DNA of 19,589 bases from JAPUIN01 sp041580375 (GTDB lineage Bacteria; Acidobacteriota; Polarisedimenticolia; Gp22-AA2): the NCBI GenBank assembly GCA_041580375.1, contig JBFGDZ010000054.1, forward strand, positions 1 through 19,589, given 5' to 3'. The notes beneath the pieces are model-generated. The model saw only the letters and a list, made by a program, of their open reading frames with translations, had not been told where the DNA came from and searched no databases. Below, in pieces: positions 1 through 6,469 of this stretch. Each line of letters opens with the position of its first letter. Within the stretch, counting starts at the first letter, position 1. A program made the position numbers and the translations under genes.

Positions 1-243
1 CGCCAGGGCCCCGGTCGTCAGGGCGCCGTGCAGGGCGCCCGCGGCGCCCCCTTCGCTCTGCATCTCGACGACGGAGGGGACGGCGCCCCAGACGTTGGGG
101 CGGCCGGCGGCCGCCCACTCGTCCGCGGCCTCGCCCATCGGCGACGAGGGGGTGATCGGATAAATGGCGATGACCTCGCTCAGCGCGTAGGCGACGCGGG
201 CCGCCGCCTCGTTTCCATCCAGCGCTTCACGTGTCGTGGGCAT
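1..243 (-). CDS. nifJ: Pyruvate:ferredoxin (flavodoxin) oxidoreductase, N-terminal fragment
   Basis: Only the first 81 codons are in the window; the gene runs off the left edge. The family oxidatively decarboxylates pyruvate to acetyl-CoA and CO2 in the cytoplasm, using thiamine diphosphate and iron-sulfur clusters, and reduces ferredoxin or flavodoxin. Seen directly: the domain I signature DGNEAAA near residue 9, AIYPITPSSPMGEAADEW from residue 26 and EMQSEGGAAGALHGAL from residue 60. Thr31 matches the pyruvate-contacting Thr of the Desulfovibrio enzyme in family knowledge. The ATG at 243 is preceded by a GAGGGGAGG ribosome binding site about 5 nt away. A sigma-54 promoter lies at 279-293, giving a leader of about 24 nt. 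The gene is divergent from tryptophanase. A PorA-type separate subunit is possible, but the wording of the motifs favours the single-chain NifJ form. Confidence 0.88.
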   Translation of the reverse strand, partial: MPTTREALDGNEAAARVAYALSEVIAIYPITPSSPMGEAADEWAAAGRPNVWGAVPSVVEMQSEGGAAGALHGALTTGALA

Positions 244-278
244 GGCGCCTCCCCTCGTCGGCTCCCTCCAGGTGGAAG

Positions 279-293
279 GCAATCCCCGTGCCA
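279..293 (-). promoter_or_regulatory. Sigma-54 (-24/-12) promoter of the pyruvate oxidoreductase gene
   Basis: Read on the minus strand the sequence is TGGCACG-GGGA-TTGC, matching every fixed position of the RpoN consensus TGGCACG-N4-TTGC. The -12 base is at 279, so transcription would start near 267. This leaves about 24 nt before the ATG at 243, enough for the ribosome binding site at about 248-256. Sigma-54 promoters need an enhancer-binding activator; none is encoded in the window. The identity of the signal is unknown. Confidence 0.72.
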
Positions 294-412
294 CCACCCC
301 GCGCATCGTCGCGGCCGCCATCCGGCCCCTCCGGAGTCCCCCCTCCGCAGAGTTTGCGCGGCGGATCGCTCCGTCCGTCCGGGCCCGCAAAATCTTCCCG
401 GGGGGGCGAGCC

Positions 413-427
413 CGCGAACCCTTCGCG
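413..427. repeat. Short inverted repeat in the divergent intergenic region
   Basis: CGCGAA-CCC-TTCGCG is a perfect 6-bp inverted repeat with a 3-bp spacer, about 120 bp upstream of the -24 element of the sigma-54 promoter and about 135 bp before the tryptophanase start. That distance would suit an activator or repressor site, but a 6-bp arm in GC-rich DNA can arise by chance. The rest of 244-560 holds no gene that I can support. Confidence 0.25.
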
Positions 428-528
428 AGTCGGGTCGACCGTGCGATGATGGGCATGCGGACCGACCGGTCCGCCGGATCGAGGTCCGGGCGCGCGCCGG
501 CGCGAACGCGGCGCGGCGCCCGTCGCAC

Positions 529-545
529 GGGCTCCGAGGGAGCCC
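529..545 (+). promoter_or_regulatory. GC-rich hairpin directly before the tryptophanase ribosome binding site
   Basis: GGGCTCC-GAG-GGAGCCC forms a perfect 7-bp stem with a 3-nt loop, ending about 3 nt before the GGGGAGG ribosome binding site. There is no T run, so it is not a classic terminator. It could affect translation or RNA stability. I found no TnaC-like leader peptide with a key Trp codon before it. Confidence 0.4.
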
Positions 546-560
546 CCGGGGAGGCCGTCC

Positions 561-1946
561 ATGTCCGTGATCATCGAGCCGTTCAGGATCAAGGTCGTCG
601 AGCCGATCGCCCTCACGACGCGCGAGGAGCGCGTGCGCCACCTGCGTGAGGCCGGCTACAACCTCTTCGCGCTGCCGGCCGACTGCGTCACCTTCGATCT
701 CCTCACCGACTCCGGGACATCGGCCATGAGCACGGCGCAGTGGGGCGCCATGATGGTCGGGGACGAGTCGTACGCGGGATCGCGGTCGTTCAGGCGCTTC
801 GAGTCGGCGGTCCGCGACCTGACCGGATACCGGCACATCATCCCGACCCACCAGGGGCGCGCCGCGGAGCGCATTCTGTTTCAGATCACCGTGCGCAAGG
901 GCATGGTCGTCCCGAGCAACACGCACTTCGACACGACGCGGGCGAACATCGAGTACGACGAAGGGGAAGCGCTCGATCTCGCCGTCGCGGACGCGGCCGA
1001 CACCTCCTCGATGATGCCGTTCAAGGGCGACGTCGACCTCGAGCGACTCGAGGCGGTGTGCCGCGAGCGGCGCGCGGACATCCCGCTCGGCATGATGACG
1101 ATCACCAACAACGCGGGGGGCGGACAACCGGCCAGCCTGGAGAACATCCGCTCCTGCGCCCGCATCCTGCGGGAGCACGGCATCCCGTTCATCCTGGACG
1201 CCTGCCGGTTCGCGGAGAACGCCTACTTCATCAAGCTGCGCGAGCCGGGGCAGCAGGAGCGGACCGCCCTCGACATCGCGCGCGAGATCTTCCGTCTCGC
1301 GGACGGCTGCATCTTCAGCGGCAAGAAGGACGGGCTGGTGAACATGGGCGGGCTGCTCGCTCTGAACGACGACCGCCTGGCGGCCGAGGCCCGCAATCTC
1401 CTCATCCTCACGGAGGGTTTCCCGACCTACGGCGGCTGCGCCGCGCGCGATCTGGAGGCGCTCGCCGTCGGCCTGCGGGAGGTGCTGGACGAGACCTATC
1501 TCGAGTACCGGCTCGCCACGGTCCGCTATCTCGCCCGCGGCCTGAACGAGTCGGGCGTGCCGACCGTGCAGCCGCCCGGCGGCCACGCGGTGTTCATCGA
1601 TGCCCGCCGCCTGCTGCCTCACATCCCGCCGGCGCGGTTCCCGGGCCAGGCGCTCGTGTGCGAGCTGTACGTGGCGGGTGGGATCCGCTCCTGCGAGATC
1701 GGCAGCGTGATGTTCGGACGCGGCGAGCCGGGCGGGCGCTTCACGCCGGCGTCCCAGGAGCTGGTGCGGCTGGCGCTGCCGCGGCGCGTCTACACGCAGA
1801 GTCACGTCGATCGGATCCTCGAGATCGTCCGCGAAGTGGCCGGACGCGCGGAGAGCCTGCGGGGACTCGAGATGATCGACGCGCCGCCCTACCTGAGACA
1901 CTTCACGGCGAAGTTCCGGCCGATCGGCGGAGCGGATCAGTCGTGA
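561..1946 (+). CDS. tnaA: Tryptophanase (tryptophan indole-lyase)
   Basis: A 461-residue PLP-dependent beta-eliminating lyase that cleaves L-tryptophan to indole, pyruvate and ammonia. The N-terminal EPFRIKVVEPI, DLLTDSGTSAMS at 46-57 and PTHQGR at 95-100 are family hallmarks. The PLP lysine is Lys256 in SGKKD, with Asp213 and Arg216 in the cofactor site and Arg403 as the likely carboxylate ligand. Tyrosine phenol-lyase is the close alternative. Three positions that separate the two families point to tryptophanase: Asp124 (Thr in the phenol-lyase), Ile380 (Arg381 there) and His447 in LRHFTA (Phe there). A GGGGAGG ribosome binding site sits about 7 nt before the ATG. The product pyruvate could feed the divergent pyruvate oxidoreductase. 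The 3' end overlaps the convergent 18-heme cytochrome gene by 10 bp. Confidence 0.9.
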   Translation: MSVIIEPFRIKVVEPIALTTREERVRHLREAGYNLFALPADCVTFDLLTDSGTSAMSTAQWGAMMVGDESYAGSRSFRRFESAVRDLTGYRHIIPTHQGRAAERILFQITVRKGMVVPSNTHFDTTRANIEYDEGEALDLAVADAADTSSMMPFKGDVDLERLEAVCRERRADIPLGMMTITNNAGGGQPASLENIRSCARILREHGIPFILDACRFAENAYFIKLREPGQQERTALDIAREIFRLADGCIFSGKKDGLVNMGGLLALNDDRLAAEARNLLILTEGFPTYGGCAARDLEALAVGLREVLDETYLEYRLATVRYLARGLNESGVPTVQPPGGHAVFIDARRLLPHIPPARFPGQALVCELYVAGGIRSCEIGSVMFGRGEPGGRFTPASQELVRLALPRRVYTQSHVDRILEIVREVAGRAESLRGLEMIDAPPYLRHFTAKFRPIGGADQS

Positions 1947-3670
1947 CATCCGGAGCAGGTCTCCTCGTTCAGACGCACGGCACCGCCGGCGCCCGCCTCG
2001 TGGCAGTCGCCGCAGGAGAGCCCGAGGTCGTCCAGGTGCATGCGGTGATCGAAGGAGCCGCGATCGGTCTCGACGGTCCGGGATCGGATCCCCTCGTGGC
2101 AGTCGCCGCACGCCGTCGCTGATCCGGCGTGGTGGCACCCGTCGCATCCCGCGGCGGGAAAGCGGACCACCTCGCCGGGCGACCGCTCCTCGTGCGTGCG
2201 GTGGCAGGCGTCGCACTCGAGGCGGGCGCTGATCAGGTGAGGCCCGTGGTCGAACGCGCGGCCGAAGATCCGGCCGGCGTCCTTCTCGACACCCTGGTGG
2301 CAGGTCAGGCACGCCCCTCCGGTCGCCGGCTCCGCCCACGGGAGCGGCAGCGCGGCGAGGCCGCGGTCCGTCCGGGCGGCGTTCATGTCCTGGTGGGAGC
2401 GCGCGAGCAGGGCGAACGCGTAGTCGACGTTGTGCACGCCCCTTCCGCGCACGACGAGGTCGAGGTTGAAGCGGGCGTCGGCCAGGGATTGCGGCGCGGC
2501 GCGGCGATCGATCTCGCGCTCGGTGCGGATCACCTGGCGCTCGAGCCCCGACGTGCGCTCGCTGACGGCCGCGCGCCAGGCGTGGTAGATGCCGCGGTAG
2601 GCCGGACCGTGGCAGGACATGCAGGAGATCTCCGAGGCGCGGGTCACGGCGGCCTCCTCGCCGGGGATCCCGAAGTGGCACCCCTCGCACCGGACCCCGG
2701 CGCGGAACATCGGACTGGGCATCGGATCGAGACCGCGCCCCCCGATGCCGGTGTAGAGCGTGAGCTGGGGCGAGTGGCCGGCCCGGTGGCAGGCGTCGCA
2801 CGAGGTCGCGGCCTGCTCCACGTGCGGCTCGCCGACGTGCTGGATCTCCAGGTGACAGTGGGTGCAGTCGACCTTGTGCTCGGTCACGTGCGTCCGGTGG
2901 AGGAGATCCGGATCGTCGTAGCGGGCCAGACGGACCGGCTCGTTGTGGCAGGTCACGCAGCGCTCGCGCGGCACGGCGCCGTCGCTGCCGGCCGGCCGGG
3001 CGTGGCACCAGGTGCACTCCATGCCGTAGCGCGCCACCTCGGAGTGATCGAAGGCCAGCGTGCCCCGCCGGATCACCTCCCCGGGCACCTGGTGGCAGAG
3101 CGTGCATTGCGCCGTCCCGCTTCCGGCCGTCTGGCCCTTGAAGTGGCACAGGATGCAGGTGGAGGTCGTCACGGCGATGTGGCTGCCCTGGACGATCTGC
3201 GAGTGGCACGACGTACAGCGCAGGGTCTTGCCGCGCCGCATCCCGGCGAGATGCGCGGAGTGATCGAACAGGACGTCCCCGAACAGCTCCCGCCCCGAGA
3301 GCAGCCTGCGCTCGTGGCACCTCAGGCACGCGGAGTCGTCGATCTCGGCCCAGGGGTTCGTGCCGTAGGTCCCCGTGAAGTAGCGCGCCACCATCGACAG
3401 CGCCTCGTACTTCTTGCGCAGCTCGGCGGTCACCCCGGGGGGGATGTGGCAGTCGACGCAGGCCACGTTCTCGTGCGACGACTGCAGCCACGACTGGTAA
3501 TAGGGCTGCATGATGTGGCAGGACCCGCAGAAGGTGGGACGGCTGCTGACCTCCATCGCCGTGCCCGCGGCCACGAGGGCCAGCGCGAGGGCGAGACCCC
3601 CGCCGAGGCCGAACAGTCTCAGGGGCAGTCCTGCGGCCCGCGCGCGCAGGCGCTTCAGGGTCGCGTTCAT
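1937..3670 (-). CDS. NapC/NirT-type membrane-anchored 18-heme cytochrome c
   Basis: A 577-residue protein with 18 CxxCH motifs. Residues 19-40 form a single membrane anchor, followed at once by CGSCHIM (48-54), an aromatic/His stretch and CVDCHIPPG (71-79). This is the NapC/NrfH/CymA quinol dehydrogenase signature, in which the Met after the first motif can ligate heme 1. The remaining 16 motifs run to the last residues (CSGCHD). Usual NapC proteins carry 4 or 5 hemes and Geobacter ImcH, from memory, 7, so this one is greatly extended. Residues about 360-445 form a motif-free insert. Likely role: take electrons from menaquinol and spread them over a long periplasmic heme chain. The ATG overlaps the stop of the upstream 9-heme gene as ATGA. 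It is the last gene of the operon. Confidence 0.85.
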   Translation of the reverse strand: MNATLKRLRARAAGLPLRLFGLGGGLALALALVAAGTAMEVSSRPTFCGSCHIMQPYYQSWLQSSHENVACVDCHIPPGVTAELRKKYEALSMVARYFTGTYGTNPWAEIDDSACLRCHERRLLSGRELFGDVLFDHSAHLAGMRRGKTLRCTSCHSQIVQGSHIAVTTSTCILCHFKGQTAGSGTAQCTLCHQVPGEVIRRGTLAFDHSEVARYGMECTWCHARPAGSDGAVPRERCVTCHNEPVRLARYDDPDLLHRTHVTEHKVDCTHCHLEIQHVGEPHVEQAATSCDACHRAGHSPQLTLYTGIGGRGLDPMPSPMFRAGVRCEGCHFGIPGEEAAVTRASEISCMSCHGPAYRGIYHAWRAAVSERTSGLERQVIRTEREIDRRAAPQSLADARFNLDLVVRGRGVHNVDYAFALLARSHQDMNAARTDRGLAALPLPWAEPATGGACLTCHQGVEKDAGRIFGRAFDHGPHLISARLECDACHRTHEERSPGEVVRFPAAGCDGCHHAGSATACGDCHEGIRSRTVETDRGSFDHRMHLDDLGLSCGDCHEAGAGGAVRLNEETCSGCHD

Positions 3671-4848
3671 CGGGACGGCTCCCTCATCGCCCTCCGTCGG
3701 GAGCGGGCCAGGATCGCGACCGTCAGGAGGAGGTAGAACCAGAACACCATCAGGCCGACGCGGCGCCAGGCCCGCCCCTCGAGCTTGCCGCCGATCTCCG
3801 ACTCGATCTCGCCGGCGATCGACCGAGCCCGTCGCGTCCGGTCCTGCACCAGATCGACGTCGAGGGCGTGCATGACCGGCAGGGACTCGACCAGCGACGT
3901 GCGCGCCTCCTCGAGACGCGCCCGGTAGTCCTCCACGTTCAGAGGGATGCCGGCGGCCTTCTCGATCAGGCCGGCGGCGCGATCGATCTCCTCGGAGGCG
4001 GCTCCGTACAGCGCGCTCATCGCGGACCCGAGCTCCTCGCGGTCCGAACCCGGCTCGTGGCAGTTCACGCAGACGGTGTTGAGGCGATCGACGTCGGCCC
4101 GCTCGATGCGGTGGTTCCCGTGGCAGGAGGCGCACTCAGGCAGCCCCGCCGCGTCCATGCCCGCCTTGTGGGGCCCCTGCAGGAAGTACGACCGCGTGGT
4201 CGTGTGGCAGTGTCCGCACACCTTGTCCACGTCCCCGAAGCCGGGCGGCGTCGCGCCGTGGGCGCCGTGGCAGCCGCTGCACTCCGGGGCGGACGCGTTC
4301 CCGTCCTCCAGGAACGCGCGGCCGTGCACGCCCCCGAGGTAGTCGTGGTAGGGATCGCGGCTCCCGGCGTCGCCGCCCGGGCCGTCGGGTCCGGCGTGGC
4401 ACCGTCCGCACGTGGACGGGATGTTGCGGGGGAAGACGAGGCTGCGCGGATCGCTCTTCGCGCGGATCTCGTGAACGCCGTGGCAATCGGTGCACACGGC
4501 AACGCGCTCGTCGCCGCGCGCCAGACGCTGGCCGTGGCCGGAGGTGCGGTACAGGGCGAGCTGGTCGGCCGGCACGTTGTAGGGGCGCATGCGGGCGATG
4601 TCCGAATGGCACGACCCGCAGAGCTCCGGGACGTCGCGGCGGCGCGGGGATCCGCGGAAGCCCCCGCGATGCGCCCCCTCCACGGTCGTGGCGGCCGGAT
4701 CGCCCCCGTGACAGGAGGCGCAGCGGATCCCCTCGCGCCGGTGCACGCTCTGCTCGAACTGCACGCGCTCCTCCGGGTGGCAGAGGGTGCAGCGCTCGAC
4801 CGGCGCCGCGCCGACCGCAACGATCAGGACGAGGGCGCCGGCGATCAT
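3667..4848 (-). CDS. Nonaheme cytochrome c with C-terminal membrane anchor (copy 1)
   Basis: A 393-residue protein with 9 CxxCH motifs between residues 20 and 264, several as CxDCHGxH or CxGCHGxH. A helical, probably coiled-coil stretch follows (about 270-358), then one membrane segment (about 364-381) and a short basic tail. The N-terminal export segment (2-15) lacks positive residues before its hydrophobic core, which is unusual. The heme domain should face the periplasm. It is a paralogue of the protein at 8632-9912: both share VAVCTDCHGVH, then a DPRS segment, the anchor and the 9-heme count. Each follows a cytochrome b gene, so it probably accepts electrons from that Rieske/b complex. 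Start: GGAGGT 7 nt before the ATG, which overlaps the upstream stop as ATGA. Confidence 0.85.
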   Translation of the reverse strand: MIAGALVLIVAVGAAPVERCTLCHPEERVQFEQSVHRREGIRCASCHGGDPAATTVEGAHRGGFRGSPRRRDVPELCGSCHSDIARMRPYNVPADQLALYRTSGHGQRLARGDERVAVCTDCHGVHEIRAKSDPRSLVFPRNIPSTCGRCHAGPDGPGGDAGSRDPYHDYLGGVHGRAFLEDGNASAPECSGCHGAHGATPPGFGDVDKVCGHCHTTTRSYFLQGPHKAGMDAAGLPECASCHGNHRIERADVDRLNTVCVNCHEPGSDREELGSAMSALYGAASEEIDRAAGLIEKAAGIPLNVEDYRARLEEARTSLVESLPVMHALDVDLVQDRTRRARSIAGEIESEIGGKLEGRAWRRVGLMVFWFYLLLTVAILARSRRRAMREPSR

Positions 4849-5984
4849 CGGTGCACCTCCAGTCGATATCCCTGCCACGACAGGAGGAGGGCGACGACGA
4901 CGAAGACGATCCCCAGGACGATGGTGAAGCGGCGCCGCGCGGCCGGCTGCCAGGTCGAGCGATCCAAAAACGGCCACAGAAGCACCGCCAGGAAGATCAG
5001 CTCGACGAGGAAACCGCGGACGCCGCGCGGCACGAACACGGGCATCGCCTCGATCACGGCGTGGAAGGCGAGCAGGTACCAGGGCGGGTGCGCGTCGGGC
5101 GGCGTGACGAAGAGATCGGCCGGGGACCCGAACGTGACCGGAAACAGCGTCGCCAGCGTGACGAGACCGCCGAGCATGAGCACGAACAGGATCAGCAGGT
5201 TGTAGAGGGATCCCTTGTAGACGGCGGCGCCCGAGCGCGTCTCGCCGGGCAGCGAGGACAGTCCCAGCCGTCGGACGCCCGAGAAGTGCAGATAGAACAG
5301 GGCCAGGAGCATCGCGGGGAGGATCGCGATGTGCAGGATGTAGAAGCGGGTCAGCGCGAGGCTCTCGACACTGCGGCCGCCGATGATCAGGGAGAACATC
5401 GGCCCGAGCACGGGGAGGGCGAAGAGGATCTCCAGCCCCCGGATCGTCGTCCAGTAACCGCGCTCGTCCCACAGCAGCAGCCTCCCGGTCAGGTCGGCGT
5501 GGGTGGCCAGGGCGAAGGTCAGCACGGCGACAATCCAGAGCGCCTCGCGCGGGCTCCTGTACAGGCCCTGAAAGTAGAAGCGCACCAGACGGAGCAGCAG
5601 GATCAGCAGGAGGATCTGCGCGGCCCAACGGTGCACCTGGTGGACGAACCACCCGAAATGGACGTCCCGCACGATGGTCGTGACCGATCCGTACGCCTCC
5701 GCCGGCGTCGGCTGGTAATAGAAGGCCAGCATCACTCCCGTCACGCCGAGAAACAGGAACAGCGAGAAGGAGAGGATCCCCAGAACCCGCGGCCAGCGGG
5801 CGTACGAGGGAACCGGCTTGCGGAACGCCTCCTCGATCGACTCGCGCAGCGGGCGCGTGCTGTCGAGCTCGGTGGGGAACAGCCCGAAGGACGTGAAGAG
5901 CGAGACGATCTCGGTCAGATTGAAGCGGGCCTCGAGCCAGTCGATCAGCCGCCAGCGCTTCGATCGGGGTGCCTCCGGGGCCAC
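4845..5984 (-). CDS. Cytochrome b of a Rieske/b complex, divergent copy (PPWY, one heme His missing)
   Basis: A 379-residue membrane protein of the cytochrome b/b6 family. Helix B reads VHQVHRWAAQ with His118, but the partner 14 residues on, His in the family, is Arg132. Helix D has both His218 and His233. The Qo-site PEWY motif is PPWY (300-303), so the catalytic Glu is Pro301. An N-terminal extension of about 60 residues precedes the first membrane helix. The changes suggest that one b heme is lost or altered and that a normal Q cycle is unlikely; the helices are otherwise intact and hydrophobic, so it is not a pseudogene. The start is GTG, with a strong GAGGAGG 5 nt before it, 15 bp after the Rieske gene. 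The 3' end overlaps the next ATG as ATGA. Confidence 0.9.
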   Translation of the reverse strand: MAPEAPRSKRWRLIDWLEARFNLTEIVSLFTSFGLFPTELDSTRPLRESIEEAFRKPVPSYARWPRVLGILSFSLFLFLGVTGVMLAFYYQPTPAEAYGSVTTIVRDVHFGWFVHQVHRWAAQILLLILLLRLVRFYFQGLYRSPREALWIVAVLTFALATHADLTGRLLLWDERGYWTTIRGLEILFALPVLGPMFSLIIGGRSVESLALTRFYILHIAILPAMLLALFYLHFSGVRRLGLSSLPGETRSGAAVYKGSLYNLLILFVLMLGGLVTLATLFPVTFGSPADLFVTPPDAHPPWYLLAFHAVIEAMPVFVPRGVRGFLVELIFLAVLLWPFLDRSTWQPAARRRFTIVLGIVFVVVALLLSWQGYRLEVHR

Positions 5985-5999
5985 GGTCGCCTCCTCAGC

Positions 6000-6458
6000 T
6001 CAAAGGGTCACGACGATCTCGCCGCTGCGCACCTCGGCGCGATGGCGCGCGAGCGGGCGGTTGGGCGGACCCGACAGCACGTTCCCGCCGCGGTCGAAGG
6101 AGCCGGCGTGGCACGGGCAGAGGAACGTCCCCGTCCCCTGATCCCACTTGAGGATGCAGCGCAGGTGGGTGCAGACGGCGGACATCGCCACGACCTCCTT
6201 CTCGGAGGCGCGCACGACGAAGATCGGCTGCTCCCCGTGACGCACGAAGCGGGCCTCGCCGACGGCGAGGGTCTGGAGCGGGCCGCAGTTCACGCGGCCA
6301 CGGCCCGGGCGGCGCTCCGTGCCCGGAAGCCTGAGGAACGAGATCCCCAGGAACGCTCCCCCCACCGCCCACAGGGACAGGAAGCCCCGGATCAGCCAGC
6401 GCAGGGCGGCGCGCCGCCCGGGGCGCGGCGCGACCGGCGACGTGGATCCCTCCGGCAT
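6000..6458 (-). CDS. Rieske iron-sulfur protein (copy 1)
   Basis: A 152-residue protein with a 2Fe-2S site. Binding loop 1 is CTHLRC (Cys96, His98, Cys101) and loop 2 is CPCHAGSF (Cys114, Cys116, His117). An RR pair at residues 15-16 precedes one hydrophobic segment (about 21-42), consistent with a Tat-type signal anchor. Loop 2 has Gly and Phe where bovine Rieske has the Ser163 and Tyr165 hydrogen-bond donors, so a low midpoint potential is expected. I chose the ATG because GAGGGAGG lies 5 nt before it. A GTG at 6473, overlapping the upstream stop as GTGA, would add five residues. Partner: the cytochrome b that starts 15 bp downstream. Confidence 0.9.
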   Translation of the reverse strand: MPEGSTSPVAPRPGRRAALRWLIRGFLSLWAVGGAFLGISFLRLPGTERRPGRGRVNCGPLQTLAVGEARFVRHGEQPIFVVRASEKEVVAMSAVCTHLRCILKWDQGTGTFLCPCHAGSFDRGGNVLSGPPNRPLARHRAEVRSGEIVVTL

Positions 6459-6469
6459 CCCGGCCTCCC

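Noticed and set aside
436..560. A TnaC-type leader peptide before tryptophanase
   Set aside because: I found no short frame with its own ribosome binding site and a central Trp codon; the plus-strand frames here run into the tryptophanase gene.
28..570. A 180-codon plus-strand open frame at the left edge
   Set aside because: It is antisense to the clear NifJ N-terminus and covers the promoter region; the translation has no family features.
180..3491. A 1103-codon minus-strand open frame
   Set aside because: It crosses tryptophanase and the 18-heme gene in a different frame and gives an Arg-rich sequence without domains.
2129..3736. A 535-codon plus-strand open frame across the 18-heme gene; similar frames at 6563-8560 and 8833-9498
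   Set aside because: Low-complexity translations rich in Val, Ala, Gly and Arg that mirror the heme codons; no start signals or family likeness.
3671..4135. N-terminal extension of the 18-heme protein to 4135
   Set aside because: The extra part overlaps the nonaheme gene in another frame. The ATG at 3670 gives the NapC-type anchor directly before the first heme motif and overlaps the upstream stop as ATGA.
4845..5984. Pseudogene status of the divergent cytochrome b
   Set aside because: The frame is complete, helices are intact, the ribosome binding site is strong and coupling to neighbours is kept. The missing residues look like a change of function.
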